Shown piece after piece: positions 8,839 to 17,647 of a stretch of 64,000 bases of DNA; positions within the stretch are counted from its first letter, which is position 1; each line of letters begins with the position of its first letter. Below the pieces are notes generated by a model that was not told the DNA's origin, did not search any database, and saw only the letters and a list, made by a program, of their open reading frames with translations. A program made the position numbers and the translations under genes. Source of the stretch: Anaerolineales bacterium UBA6055 (GTDB taxonomy: Bacteria; Chloroflexota; Anaerolineae; Aggregatilineales; Phototrophicaceae). Location: contig DIYL01000038.1 of the NCBI GenBank assembly GCA_002428985.1, positions 145,116 to 209,115 on the forward strand, in the 5' to 3' direction.

Positions 8839-9744
8839 CTAGTCTTGCTCTGTTTCATCGTCAGCATCACGCGCACCATATTGCAGGACAGTGACCCTAT
8901 CCGATTGAAGCACGACCAGTTGACCGTTATCAGCAAACATCATATCTTGCGCAAATCCGCGTCCATCAACAGCAAGTTGGTTAACAAGGGATTCTTTTTC
9001 GCCATATATTTCGACTCCGTTAGACCCACCGACAAGAATCTGCCCGTCTTCGTCAACGACCATCGCATCGCGTAACGTAAACTGCTCAATCAATTCGACA
9101 TAACGATTACGCACCTCGCCAAACTCATCAAACTGGTAAAAACTGCCCTCACTTTGGTGATAATAGTACAAGAAGCCATCTTCCCCGACCATAAAATGAT
9201 CAAAGATGCCGGGAGAGTCACCCGTCATATTTTCGAAGAATTCTTCATGGGGAGGCGTTACAGCCCGACCATCAAACCCTATATGGAAGAGTGTATCCCC
9301 ACCGAAAAATGTCGTTGCATAAAATGTACCATCATCAAGCGTCGCAAGGCGGCTATAATATTGTGTGGTCAGGCTACCGGGGATTTCACGGATAAATTCT
9401 CCCTCAGCGTCAAAGAAGGCGATTGCACCACTGTGTGCGATATATAATTGATTATCAACATCGACAACCATATCATCAATACCACCATCAATTTCGCTCT
9501 CCAGTATGCCTTGTGGATCCCCTTTATCATCAAAGATGTAAACTTGCCCGTTGTTACCTGCAATATAAAATCGTGACAAATCGGACGGTGCTGCAAATGC
9601 CACAACCGAGTCAAAATCGTTATCATCAATGACAATTTCAAACGATATAAGTATCCTGCCAAAATTTTCAACAGGGTCATCTTGCGTCAATGTTGGCAGT
9701 ACACTACACAGAACTATACAAATCACGAGTACGTATTTTTTCAT
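8839..9744 (-). CDS. Secreted beta-propeller-like protein
   Basis: The chosen ATG at 9744 has GGGAG 7 bp upstream and begins a clean signal peptide (MKKYVLVICIVLCSVLPTLT); an upstream ATG at 9783 would add 13 residues before it. The mature part, about 280 residues, repeats the pattern GQVYIFDDKGD, LYIAHSGAIAFFDAEGEF, LYYYHQSEGSFYQFDEFGE. These are aspartate- and glycine-rich four-strand blades like NHL or SMP-30 propellers. The protein is very acidic. The role is unknown; such proteins bind ligands or proteins outside the membrane. Confidence 0.75.
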   Translation of the reverse strand: MKKYVLVICIVLCSVLPTLTQDDPVENFGRILISFEIVIDDNDFDSVVAFAAPSDLSRFYIAGNNGQVYIFDDKGDPQGILESEIDGGIDDMVVDVDNQLYIAHSGAIAFFDAEGEFIREIPGSLTTQYYSRLATLDDGTFYATTFFGGDTLFHIGFDGRAVTPPHEEFFENMTGDSPGIFDHFMVGEDGFLYYYHQSEGSFYQFDEFGEVRNRYVELIEQFTLRDAMVVDEDGQILVGGSNGVEIYGEKESLVNQLAVDGRGFAQDMMFADNGQLVVLQSDRVTVLQYGARDADDETEQD

Positions 9745-9925
9745 CACATCTCTCCCAAATTGATGTTGCATAGATAGTCTCATAGTAGCTGAACTGCGCC
9801 GTAATGCAAATTACGTCGTGGTAATATCAGCGCAGGATTAGACACCTCTAGTTGGCACTACACGCAAAGGCTATCCATGTTACACTAAGCGATATATTGA
9901 TAAAACAAACACAGGATAGATCCCT

Positions 9926-10702
9926 ATGCGTTTAGCAGTATTTGCGGATATTCACGGTAATTTACCCGCCCTATCTGCCATGTTAGCAGATATGGAGAAT
10001 AGTGATGATTTTGACCAAATTTGGTGTTTAGGTGATCTTGCTGCATTGGGTGGCAATCCACATGAGGTCGTTCAAAAGCTAGTTGAGCTACGCGAACAAT
10101 ATGGCAAGGAAAAATTCAAAATTATCGGTGGCAATACCGACCGCTATTTAGTGACGGGTCAACGTTTCCCGATGACACCACCGGGTGAAGAAGAAAACTT
10201 TGATGCGTATCGCAATAACATCACAGCCATGAGTGCGGTCTATGATTGGAATTTGAGCCAACTGACATGGGACGATTTTTCCTTACTCAAGAAAACACTA
10301 CATCGTGAACTCCGTCATCATGTTAAAGACTATGGGATGGTGATGGGCTTCCATGCAATCCCCGGCAATGATGAATCGATGTCTTTACGTCCTGACACCG
10401 ATGAAGAAGAAGCTAATGATGCACTGTTAGATCGTGCAGGGAAACTTGCTATTTGTGGTCATACCCATCTTGCAATGGAGCGACATGTTGGCTCATGGTT
10501 GGTGGTCAATCCCGGTAGTGTCGGCATGTCATTTGCCAACCCCGGCTATGCAGAGTGGGCATGCTTCGATTGGGTTGATAATCAAGTCGCGGTCGATTTA
10601 CGCAGTGTAGCTTACGATGTGGACGCGACGTTAGCGCAATGGGAAGCAGCTGGGTATCCAAGTCTGGATTGGGCACGTAATCGCCTCTCAGATGAAAGCT
10701 AA
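9926..10702 (+). CDS. Calcineurin-like metallophosphoesterase
   Basis: A 258-residue protein with the full metallophosphoesterase signature: FADIHGN (Asp8, His10), CLGDLAALG (Asp37), GGNTDRY (Asn70), GFHAIPG and CGHTHLAME. These residues bind two metals and cleave phosphoesters. The size and the PGSVGMS segment resemble the YfcE/MJ0936-type group. AGGATAG precedes the ATG. It overlaps the next gene by 11 bp, so the two are translationally coupled. The substrate is unknown. Confidence 0.9.
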   Translation: MRLAVFADIHGNLPALSAMLADMENSDDFDQIWCLGDLAALGGNPHEVVQKLVELREQYGKEKFKIIGGNTDRYLVTGQRFPMTPPGEEENFDAYRNNITAMSAVYDWNLSQLTWDDFSLLKKTLHRELRHHVKDYGMVMGFHAIPGNDESMSLRPDTDEEEANDALLDRAGKLAICGHTHLAMERHVGSWLVVNPGSVGMSFANPGYAEWACFDWVDNQVAVDLRSVAYDVDATLAQWEAAGYPSLDWARNRLSDES

Positions 10703-11351
10703 ACCGGATATGCCAAAACGTGAAAAATTATTCAGCGATATGACGGGGGATGACCGTCAGATAGCAATACTTGTTGCGCAAGTCGGCGGGATGCCTAATG
10801 AATTACAGATTATCGTCGAAACCGCCCAATTTGATGAGAAAGAAGAGGGGTTGCGCCCGCTTAATAACTATATTATACGAGTACTCGGTGCAATTGAGCA
10901 CCGTCTTGTGACGATGGGCACAACTGTCAGCACCATACAGATTCTTGAAGATCACCCGCTACTTTACCAATACAACAAGACTCCTGTCGCTTTATTTGTG
11001 CGCGGTAACCCTACCGACATAAATGCCGTGATTCTCGACATCACACAGGCACACAGTGAGGTCTTTGGCTTATGGCGACGTTTCCCAGAATATATGAACA
11101 TCGAACAGCCCCTTTATAGCTTGTTTGAATCAGGTGGCGGATTGCTCGGTCAGATGCCAAAACCACTCGCAGATAAATTGGTACCTGTCTTAGAAAAACA
11201 TGGGTTAGAAACCAAAGTCATTGAAGGTCAGAATCCAGCAGATAAAAACACCAATCCCATGCTCACAGAGCAAAAAATAAAAGTGTTATTCATCGGGGCT
11301 TCGTATTTTATCTCGTATGCGTTCTCGATTGATGAGTTCGGCAAAGTTTAA
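10692..11351 (+). CDS. Hypothetical protein coupled to the phosphoesterase gene
   Basis: A 219-residue soluble protein that I do not recognise. It has no signal peptide, membrane segment or obvious motif. The first half is mixed alpha/beta (QIAILVAQVGGMPNELQIIVE, then VTMGTTVSTIQILEDHPLLY). The second half is helical with a glycine-rich GGGLLGQMPKPLAD. The 11-bp overlap with the phosphoesterase gene argues for joint expression and a related job. An alternative ATG lies 18 bp downstream of the chosen start. Confidence 0.65.
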   Translation: MKAKPDMPKREKLFSDMTGDDRQIAILVAQVGGMPNELQIIVETAQFDEKEEGLRPLNNYIIRVLGAIEHRLVTMGTTVSTIQILEDHPLLYQYNKTPVALFVRGNPTDINAVILDITQAHSEVFGLWRRFPEYMNIEQPLYSLFESGGGLLGQMPKPLADKLVPVLEKHGLETKVIEGQNPADKNTNPMLTEQKIKVLFIGASYFISYAFSIDEFGKV

Positions 11352-11435
11352 GCAAACGCAAGATTTTGCAAGATACGCGATGGTGTCGTGTTTATACTGG
11401 GATAATATCAATCAGCTAGGGAGAACGCACCTACA

Positions 11436-12059
11436 ATGACACAACGTAATGTTGGTATCATGCTTTTTGAAGAAATCGAAGTTTTGGATTTTGCAGGACC
11501 ATTTGAAGTCTTTAATGTCACCGCAGAGTTGAATGATCCGGCACCCTTTAATGTGTATACCGTCGCTGAAACGCATGCACCCGTAAAGACACGCGGGAAG
11601 CTCAATATCAATCCGAATTACAGCATCTATAGTATGCCCAAAACCGATATTTTGATTATTCCCGGTGGTGCTGGTTCACGCGCTCTATTAGGCAAGCCGA
11701 ACGTTATTGCATGGTTACAAGGGCAATATGAACAAGTCCAACATCTTGCATCGGTTTGCACAGGCTCAATTGTATTGGGCAAAGCAGGCTTACTCGACGG
11801 ACTCAACGTGACTACCCACCATGAAAATCTGGACGAACTCCGCCAGTATGTGTCTGATGACACAACCATCGAAGCCAAACGCTATCTCGATAACGGCAAA
11901 ATTTTGACTTCCGGCGGGATTTCAGCAGGCATTGATATGTCGCTCTATCTTGTGCGGAAATTACTCGGCGATGAGGTACTCGCGAAAACCCTCAAAGAGA
12001 TGGAATACACGTGGACACCAGATGTCACCAGCATATGGCATGAAGAGGCGATGAAGTAA
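11436..12059 (+). CDS. DJ-1/PfpI-family protein, isonitrile hydratase-like
   Basis: A 207-residue class-I glutamine amidotransferase-like protein. The family motifs are GIMLFEEIEVLDFAGPFEVF, where Asp18 is the likely acidic catalytic partner, IIPGGAG, and the nucleophile elbow ASVCTGSIVLGKAGLLDG with Cys108. THHENLDEL and TSGGISAGIDMSL follow as in isonitrile hydratase and the sensor part of GlxA-type AraC regulators. No DNA-binding domain follows, so it should be an enzyme or chaperone. It stands alone with its own ribosome binding site. Confidence 0.88.
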   Translation: MTQRNVGIMLFEEIEVLDFAGPFEVFNVTAELNDPAPFNVYTVAETHAPVKTRGKLNINPNYSIYSMPKTDILIIPGGAGSRALLGKPNVIAWLQGQYEQVQHLASVCTGSIVLGKAGLLDGLNVTTHHENLDELRQYVSDDTTIEAKRYLDNGKILTSGGISAGIDMSLYLVRKLLGDEVLAKTLKEMEYTWTPDVTSIWHEEAMK

Positions 12060-12151
12060 TCTCATATCAATCGATAGAGAAGAAGCATGCCTCTACCGAC
12101 AATTTCGTCTAAGCAGTTTGGTATGCAGATGGTCGAAAGAAATTAAAAACC

Positions 12152-12180
12152 TGTAGGGTCGAACCCGTGTGTTCGACCGC
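12152..12180 (+). repeat. Dispersed TGTAGGG hairpin repeat, copy 1
   Basis: TGTAG is followed by an 8-bp perfect stem, GGTCGAAC (12157-12164) pairing with GTTCGACC (12171-12178), around the loop CCGTGT, then GC. Two other copies in this window share the TGTAGGG start, the TGT loop end and the CCGC end, with compensating changes in the stem. A fourth, shorter copy lacks the loop. Confidence 0.75.
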
Positions 12181-12331
12181 GCGGGAATATCACACGGTGA
12201 ATATTCCTGTTGTGCCATGTTGTGCCAAAACCGGAGAAGGTCTTGCAGATGTTATGATTACGCTGGGTGAAGAATATCTGCGTCTGATTTTATATCCATA
12301 ACATAACCCTCGAATCGACAGCTATTAAAAT

Positions 12332-12365
12332 AAAAAGAGGCGAGCCGTCAGACTCACCTCTTTTT
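12332..12365 (-). terminator. Terminator of the first TPR gene
   Basis: AAAAAGAGG and GAG pair with CTC and CCTCTTTTT, with one unpaired base on each side and a short loop. On the minus strand a T-rich tail follows, so it fits the end of the gene at 12387. The A/T flanks make it usable in both directions. Confidence 0.75.
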
Positions 12366-12386
12366 GGGTTCTAAGTATGTTTATTT

Positions 12387-14087
12387 CTAGTGACCGCTAC
12401 AACCATAATCCCAGCTTTTTGCAGGGGACATCATGGCATCGTTAACGTCGAGGTTAACGTTGATTGTACCATTTGCTCCACCTTCTGCGTGGCTGATGAC
12501 CAATGTGTATTGACCGTCTGCTGGCAGCTCAAAAGCGTCGATTGTTGCGTTGTAATCGTTACGTGCGATGTCATCATCACCTGTAAGCGGTTGGTTGTCT
12601 GGACCGAGAACCATGATCAATGGATCAACGAAGCCAGGAGCAACTGTTTGAACATCAATGTCTACAGTTTGACCAGAGGTCGCGCTGAACGGAATGTTGT
12701 AGACCCAACCTTCACGCATTGGGAGATCGAATTGGCTTTCGCCAGCGATTTCTGTATGGTAGAAGTTACGGGTACGGTTGCGGATGATGTATTGATAGAA
12801 GTCTGCTGCACTTTCTTCAGCTTCACCCATCAATTCATAGGTTAGACCGCGTGACAAGTATGGTAGTGCATAGTCACTGTTGAGGGTCAAGGCTAGGTTC
12901 ATGTGGTCGATTGCTGTTGCATATTCGCCCATGTAACGGTAGGTGACGCCTGCCCAGTTCATTGCTTCTGCATCTTGGCTATTGAGTTCGAGTGCGTTTT
13001 GGAAGGAATCCAATGCTGCACTGTAATCACCAGCCATTAGAGCGCGATAGCCATCAGCTTTGTGGGTTGCAACTTCGTTACCGAATGCAACTTGACCGGA
13101 GAAGTCGAAAGCAACTTCGATAAGACCAGTTGTGCTACCACCAGCGTGGGTCACAATAATTGTGTATTCACCACTGACAGGAGCAGTGAAGTTAATGTAG
13201 CTGTCCCACCATTCGCCGGAGTCGTCGTTAGCGATCAATGGTTGACCTTCTGGATTAAGGATAACAACCAATGGATCCGCATCAACATCACGTTGAACGC
13301 TGGTTGCGCTGACAACAATGTCTTGTCCTGCTGTTGCATTGAATGGGAAGAAGTATACATAACCATCATTCATTTGAACTTCGGTTGTACCCATCCAAGG
13401 GAGGTTTTCGTTTGTGATTACTTGACGACCACGGAGATCAATCCATTCCATGTAATCGTTAAGCGCAGCATCCATGTTACCCATTTTTTCGTAGACGATA
13501 CCACGGTTGAGGTATGGATAGTCTGCACCAGGTGCTTGATTCATCAAGGTGTTGCAATCGTTAAGCGCACGGTCGTATTCACCGATTTCGCTGTATGCCC
13601 AGCAACGGTTGTTCAAAGCAGACAAGTTATTAGGGTTCATCTCAAGGCTGGTGGTGTAGTCTTGAGCTGCAAGTGCATGTTCACCCAAGTGGCTGTATGC
13701 AAAACCGCGTGCTGCAAAAGTATTTGCATCAGATTCGCCTTCAGCAATGAGAATGTTGTACATAGCGACAGCCGAGCGATATTCTTCGTTGCTCAGGTTA
13801 TCCCATGCCATAGTTTTGATGGTTGATGCACTCAAAACGCCAGTAGGTGCATTCGCAGAATCTGCCAATGCGGCTTCTTGAGCAGCAATAATAGCTTCAA
13901 GTTCTGCAATCACAGCGTCCGAATTATCTTCGACAACTGGTGATACAGGTGACAAGAATCCAATGGTAACGACGACGGCAACCAGCACCAGCATTCCCTC
14001 GATAACAAGAGCACTCCAACGCTGGCTGAGGATGCGATCTTTGATAGACCGTTGTGGAATGTCATATTCCGGATATTGTTTGGTCAT
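12387..14087 (-). CDS. Membrane-anchored TPR-PPC-TPR-PPC protein
   Basis: A 566-residue protein. A cytoplasmic tail with YPEYDIPQ is followed by one transmembrane helix (about residues 27-47), so the bulk should be outside the membrane. TPR units cover about 80-215 and end with LNRGIVYEKMGNMDAALNDY. A PPC-type beta-sandwich covers about 235-330 (IVVSATS, DPLVVILNPEGQPL, GEYTIIVTHAGG). A second TPR block covers 340-440 and a second PPC domain 455-550. The two halves are clearly duplicates of each other. PPC domains are common on secreted proteins and usually help targeting or stability. It is the first of three related neighbours. Confidence 0.88.
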   Translation of the reverse strand: MTKQYPEYDIPQRSIKDRILSQRWSALVIEGMLVLVAVVVTIGFLSPVSPVVEDNSDAVIAELEAIIAAQEAALADSANAPTGVLSASTIKTMAWDNLSNEEYRSAVAMYNILIAEGESDANTFAARGFAYSHLGEHALAAQDYTTSLEMNPNNLSALNNRCWAYSEIGEYDRALNDCNTLMNQAPGADYPYLNRGIVYEKMGNMDAALNDYMEWIDLRGRQVITNENLPWMGTTEVQMNDGYVYFFPFNATAGQDIVVSATSVQRDVDADPLVVILNPEGQPLIANDDSGEWWDSYINFTAPVSGEYTIIVTHAGGSTTGLIEVAFDFSGQVAFGNEVATHKADGYRALMAGDYSAALDSFQNALELNSQDAEAMNWAGVTYRYMGEYATAIDHMNLALTLNSDYALPYLSRGLTYELMGEAEESAADFYQYIIRNRTRNFYHTEIAGESQFDLPMREGWVYNIPFSATSGQTVDIDVQTVAPGFVDPLIMVLGPDNQPLTGDDDIARNDYNATIDAFELPADGQYTLVISHAEGGANGTINVNLDVNDAMMSPAKSWDYGCSGH

Positions 14088-14202
14088 TTTAAAAAATACC
14101 TCGCACTATCAGCTTACGATAAACACAGTCATAAAAACTGCTTGAACTGAAACGTAATATCATCTAGCCAGACAATCCGACTAGCTTATTACCAAAATAA
14201 AT

Positions 14203-15114
14203 TTATTCACCGCGTAAATCTATTATCCTAGATTGTGCCATAGGATTCGATTCTTCGCCAGCAAGTTGGATATATTTCTCATAACTTGCTACAGCGGCAG
14301 CATCATAACCAAGGTCTTCATAGACCTGTCCCATATCCAGATACATCTGCGCATATTGTGCGCCGTAGAGATAGGCACGGTTAAAGTGCTCAACAGCGGT
14401 GAGTGGTTCATCCTGTGCTAACAAGATGCGCCCCAAATTGTAGTGTGCTAATGCACACGATTCGAAAGAGCAATTCGGTTGGATTTCAAAGACCTTCATG
14501 CAATCACGATAAGCGTCATCATAATTGCCCATCTCGACGTTAACCCAACACCGATTTTCATAGGCAATGACAGACTCAACAGGTGTATTAGATAGCTCAA
14601 TTGCGGTATTACAGTGGGTCAGCGCATTATCAAATTGTTCCAACTCACCATAAGACCAACAGAGCGAATTGTGCCCGTCGAAAGATGTAGCATCCATCTC
14701 GATGACTGTAGAGTAGTCCGCATGGGCTTCGATATAATCGCCACCATTAATGTTGGCATAACCGCGCCATACGTAGTTGTTTATATTATTGGGTTCGGCA
14801 TATACTGCCAGATCATACATACCTTCCGCTTCGGGGAATTGTTGGTTGCGGATGTAGTTGATACCATAGCTTTGGATTGTTTCGATTGAAATACCATCGG
14901 AAGAGACAGGCTGTTCGATAATAACAGGTTCGACGATGGCTTGTTCCTGAGGCATATCTTCTTCTGTACCAAACGAGTCAAGCGCACGTCCAGCCCCTAC
15001 CGACAACACAATTGTGAGTACAATTTGGATAATGATTGCACTCCAGCGTTGGGCAAAGAATCGCTGGACAATATTTTTTTCTGGTACATCATATTCAGGA
15101 TATTTGTCGTACAT
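14203..15114 (-). CDS. Membrane-anchored TPR protein
   Basis: The start at 15114 is chosen because GAGGA lies 7 bp before it and because the protein then begins MYDKYPEYDVPEKN, matching the neighbour's MTKQYPEYDIPQRS. One transmembrane helix (about residues 25-45) follows QRWSAIII. The rest, about 250 residues, consists of about six TPR units of the A-x-Y-x-x-A/Y-N-x-G type. No PPC domain is present. It has four cysteines in the region CWVNVEMGNYDDAYRDC and CSFESCA that could form disulfides outside the membrane. It is a paralogue of the two flanking genes. Confidence 0.85.
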   Translation of the reverse strand: MYDKYPEYDVPEKNIVQRFFAQRWSAIIIQIVLTIVLSVGAGRALDSFGTEEDMPQEQAIVEPVIIEQPVSSDGISIETIQSYGINYIRNQQFPEAEGMYDLAVYAEPNNINNYVWRGYANINGGDYIEAHADYSTVIEMDATSFDGHNSLCWSYGELEQFDNALTHCNTAIELSNTPVESVIAYENRCWVNVEMGNYDDAYRDCMKVFEIQPNCSFESCALAHYNLGRILLAQDEPLTAVEHFNRAYLYGAQYAQMYLDMGQVYEDLGYDAAAVASYEKYIQLAGEESNPMAQSRIIDLRGE

Positions 15115-15468
15115 AAGTATCCTCAAAATCACTTAAAACCATTATACCGTATGGTTGTGCATTTTACCTATACGATTGGTCTACGTTTACCTGACGATTT
15201 GGCTAGAATTGGACTTACACATCTGCTGGTTATTGTTAGAGTCTTGTAACAACTCCATTCTTCAGCACTTTGTACAATTTGTCACAATACATACACACGT
15301 CAAATTTATTTCAAAAATGAACATCTAGTTACTTTGAACAAAGCGTATAAACAGATTATCACAAAAATCTTGCGCTGTCATTAAAACTTAACGACAATTC
15401 ATGACTATTTGCTGTTGTTCATATTTTACGGATAGGGTGATGTTCTACACCACCCTCACATATGCGAT
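15115..15468. other. Intergenic region between two TPR genes
   Basis: A 354-bp AT-rich spacer. On the minus strand a TATAAT box (15141-15146 on the plus strand) could be the -10 of the downstream TPR gene. Nothing else is recognisable, and no open frame with a ribosome binding site is seen. Confidence 0.4.
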
Positions 15469-16932
15469 TTATTCTGCAGGGTTGATACTAAACTGAACGC
15501 TACCAGAATCTGCACCGCCGCCGGCTAGACCAATATACACACTGACCCATCCCGATTGCTCAAAACGTACATCAAATAGGGACGCGTTAAGTGTTTGGTC
15601 GGTATCATCGTTTCCGGTCAAAATCACACCGTCTTTTTGCAATACAATCATCGAATCAACAGGATCAGCACTAATGCTCTTCACAGAAAAGTCGAGTGTA
15701 TCGCCTTCTTCTACGTAGACGCGGAATTGGTGCAATTGGTTCCGCCCAATTTCAAATTCAGTGCGGAAGTCCGATTCAGTAACTTCTTGCATGCTATATG
15801 GCATGATGCCGTTACGACGCAGATATTGTAAGTAACTGATAGCTGCATCAGCACTTGCCATCTCGATGCGTTCGAGAGCATTACCACGTGCTAAATACAG
15901 ATCATAGCGGAAGGGGTTTTGCGAGATCAACTCGCTGTAATCTTGTACAGATTTTTCATACTCGCCGAGGTCACGATTAGCGGTTGCACGGTTCAAACGA
16001 GCCAGATCATAAGTAGGGTCGATCCCTAGTGCACGCCCATAGCTATCAATTGCATCAGCATAGCGTCCAAGGCGATGTAGTGCAGACCCATGGTTGTTCC
16101 ACATTTGGGGAGTTGTTTCAATATCTGATGTTACAACAAGGTGGAAGGCATTTACTGCCGCACGGAAGTCACCCTGTTTATACATCATCAGACCATAATT
16201 ATAATTTGCATCAACATAATAAGGATCAATTTCTAATGCACTTTGATAGTCGCTTCGTGCACTATCTGTATCACCAAGTTGAACATATACAATTGCACGG
16301 TTATTAAATGCAGTCGCATAAGTTGGGTCTAATGTAACTGCCTGTGTGTAATCTTGGATCGCTTGATCCCACTCACCCAAACTTGCATACAAATGCCCAC
16401 GATTATTCCATGTATAAGCATATTGATCATCATAACCGATCGATTGGTCATAATCAGCGAGTGCCAACTCAGGCATCTCTAGCGCATCATAAGAAATACC
16501 ACGATTGTAATAAATTAAAGCATTGCTTGGTTCTAGTTCTGCAGCGGTGCTGTAGTCATTAATTGCGATGAGGTGGTCACCGGCTCGTGCATGAGCAATA
16601 CCACGTTCCATCCATGCTTGTGTATCTTGAGGGTTCGCATCAATCACAAGCGTATATTGTGCGACTGCAACACGATAATTGCCGTTCACGACTTCTTGCC
16701 ATGCCATCGTCTTGACCACATTCGGGTCAATCGTAGCATCTTGTTGTGTTGCTTGCTCGGCAACAGTTGATTGGAAGTCCGCGACATCAGTATCAGGTGT
16801 ATCTGGTGGTGCTTCTGGTGTTCCATTAAGATATGCCAGGGCAACAATAACCGCGATAATAACAGCAAGACTTTCGATCAGGAGAATCCCCCGTTGGCGG
16901 AGGTTTTTGGATTTGGTGGATTTCTTAGACAT
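15469..16932 (-). CDS. Membrane-anchored TPR protein with carboxyl PPC-like domain
   Basis: The start is placed at ATG 16932, giving MSKKSTKSKNLRQRG and one transmembrane helix (about residues 17-37); an upstream ATG at 16968 has no ribosome binding site. About nine canonical TPR units cover residues 65-375 (YYNRGISYDALEMPELALAD, WNNRGHLYASLGEWDQAIQD). The last about 100 residues are a PPC-like sandwich (LDFSVKSISADPVDSMIVLQ, GWVSVYIGLAGGG). Shared words with the other two proteins include VVKTMAW before the first TPR. It probably acts as an extracytoplasmic scaffold. Confidence 0.87.
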   Translation of the reverse strand: MSKKSTKSKNLRQRGILLIESLAVIIAVIVALAYLNGTPEAPPDTPDTDVADFQSTVAEQATQQDATIDPNVVKTMAWQEVVNGNYRVAVAQYTLVIDANPQDTQAWMERGIAHARAGDHLIAINDYSTAAELEPSNALIYYNRGISYDALEMPELALADYDQSIGYDDQYAYTWNNRGHLYASLGEWDQAIQDYTQAVTLDPTYATAFNNRAIVYVQLGDTDSARSDYQSALEIDPYYVDANYNYGLMMYKQGDFRAAVNAFHLVVTSDIETTPQMWNNHGSALHRLGRYADAIDSYGRALGIDPTYDLARLNRATANRDLGEYEKSVQDYSELISQNPFRYDLYLARGNALERIEMASADAAISYLQYLRRNGIMPYSMQEVTESDFRTEFEIGRNQLHQFRVYVEEGDTLDFSVKSISADPVDSMIVLQKDGVILTGNDDTDQTLNASLFDVRFEQSGWVSVYIGLAGGGADSGSVQFSINPAE

Positions 16933-17229
16933 TACAAATAATCCCCATCTTTTACGGTTACTCTTCATTGTAACCTACTTTGTGTACTTTTTGCCAAATC
17001 ATTTATGCAATGGTTATCCAATATTTATGGTAAAGTTATGGTTTGTTTTACACAAATCGGTCATCTTCGCCACCAAAGCGTAAGTATTTCCGCCATAAAA
17101 CCCTCTAAATAAAGTGCGATAATCATCCATAAAAAACACACCTATCCTATAGACAAGACCTTACAAAAATCTACCATCATGTTATGCTTAACCGCGATTA
17201 GTTTACAGAATGTATAAAGGACATCCCTC

Positions 17230-17550
17230 ATGTATACAGACATTAATAGTGAAGAATACCAAGAACAATTCCAAAGTGGTGATAAGGGCGACTATCAATT
17301 TATTGATGTGCGCGAAATCGATGAATATGCTGATGGGCGTATCGCCGGCACAACTAATATCCCCTTGAGTCAATTCCAAGAACGTGTTGGCGAGATCACA
17401 AAAGAATCACCGATTGTCCTCGTCTGTGCAGCAGGTGGGCGCTCCGCACAAGCCGCTGACTTTATGCTCAGCCTTGGATATGAAGATGTTTACAATCTGA
17501 CCGATGGCACAAAAGGTTGGATCTCTAAAGGGTATGATGTAGAGTCATAG
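17230..17550 (+). CDS. Single-domain rhodanese
   Basis: A 106-residue single rhodanese domain. The active loop is CAAGGR with the persulfide-carrying Cys66, preceded by FIDVREIDEYADGRI and followed by the usual helix and a GWISKGY end. Such proteins pass sulfane sulfur to acceptors such as cyanide, thioredoxin or cofactor enzymes. AAGGA lies 9 bp ahead of ATG. It is monocistronic, followed by an 8-bp hairpin. Confidence 0.92.
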   Translation: MYTDINSEEYQEQFQSGDKGDYQFIDVREIDEYADGRIAGTTNIPLSQFQERVGEITKESPIVLVCAAGGRSAQAADFMLSLGYEDVYNLTDGTKGWISKGYDVES

Positions 17551-17577
17551 TACACGCCACGTCAAATACCATTATAT

Positions 17578-17603
17578 AGAGAAGGGTTACTTAATCCTTC
17601 TCT
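17578..17603. terminator. Hairpin after the rhodanese gene
   Basis: AGAGAAGG pairs perfectly with CCTTCTCT around a 10-nt loop. There is no T-run after it, so it may be a weak terminator or an mRNA end stabiliser. Confidence 0.45.
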
Positions 17604-17647
17604 CAAACAATTCCCCGTAAAACAAAAGTGAAGAGAACCGACCACCG

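Larger units (their letters stand above)
12060..12386. other. Intergenic region with a dispersed hairpin repeat and a terminator
   Basis: This 327-bp space lies between convergent genes. It holds one copy of the TGTAGGG hairpin repeat (12152-12180) and a bidirectional terminator (12332-12365), both listed separately. The short duplication TTGTGCCA appears twice near 12210-12230. No coding potential is evident. Confidence 0.6.

Noticed and set aside
16029..16307. Histidine- and glutamine-rich frames opposite the TPR genes
   Set aside because: They mirror TPR codons on the minus strand, which have clear domains and starts.
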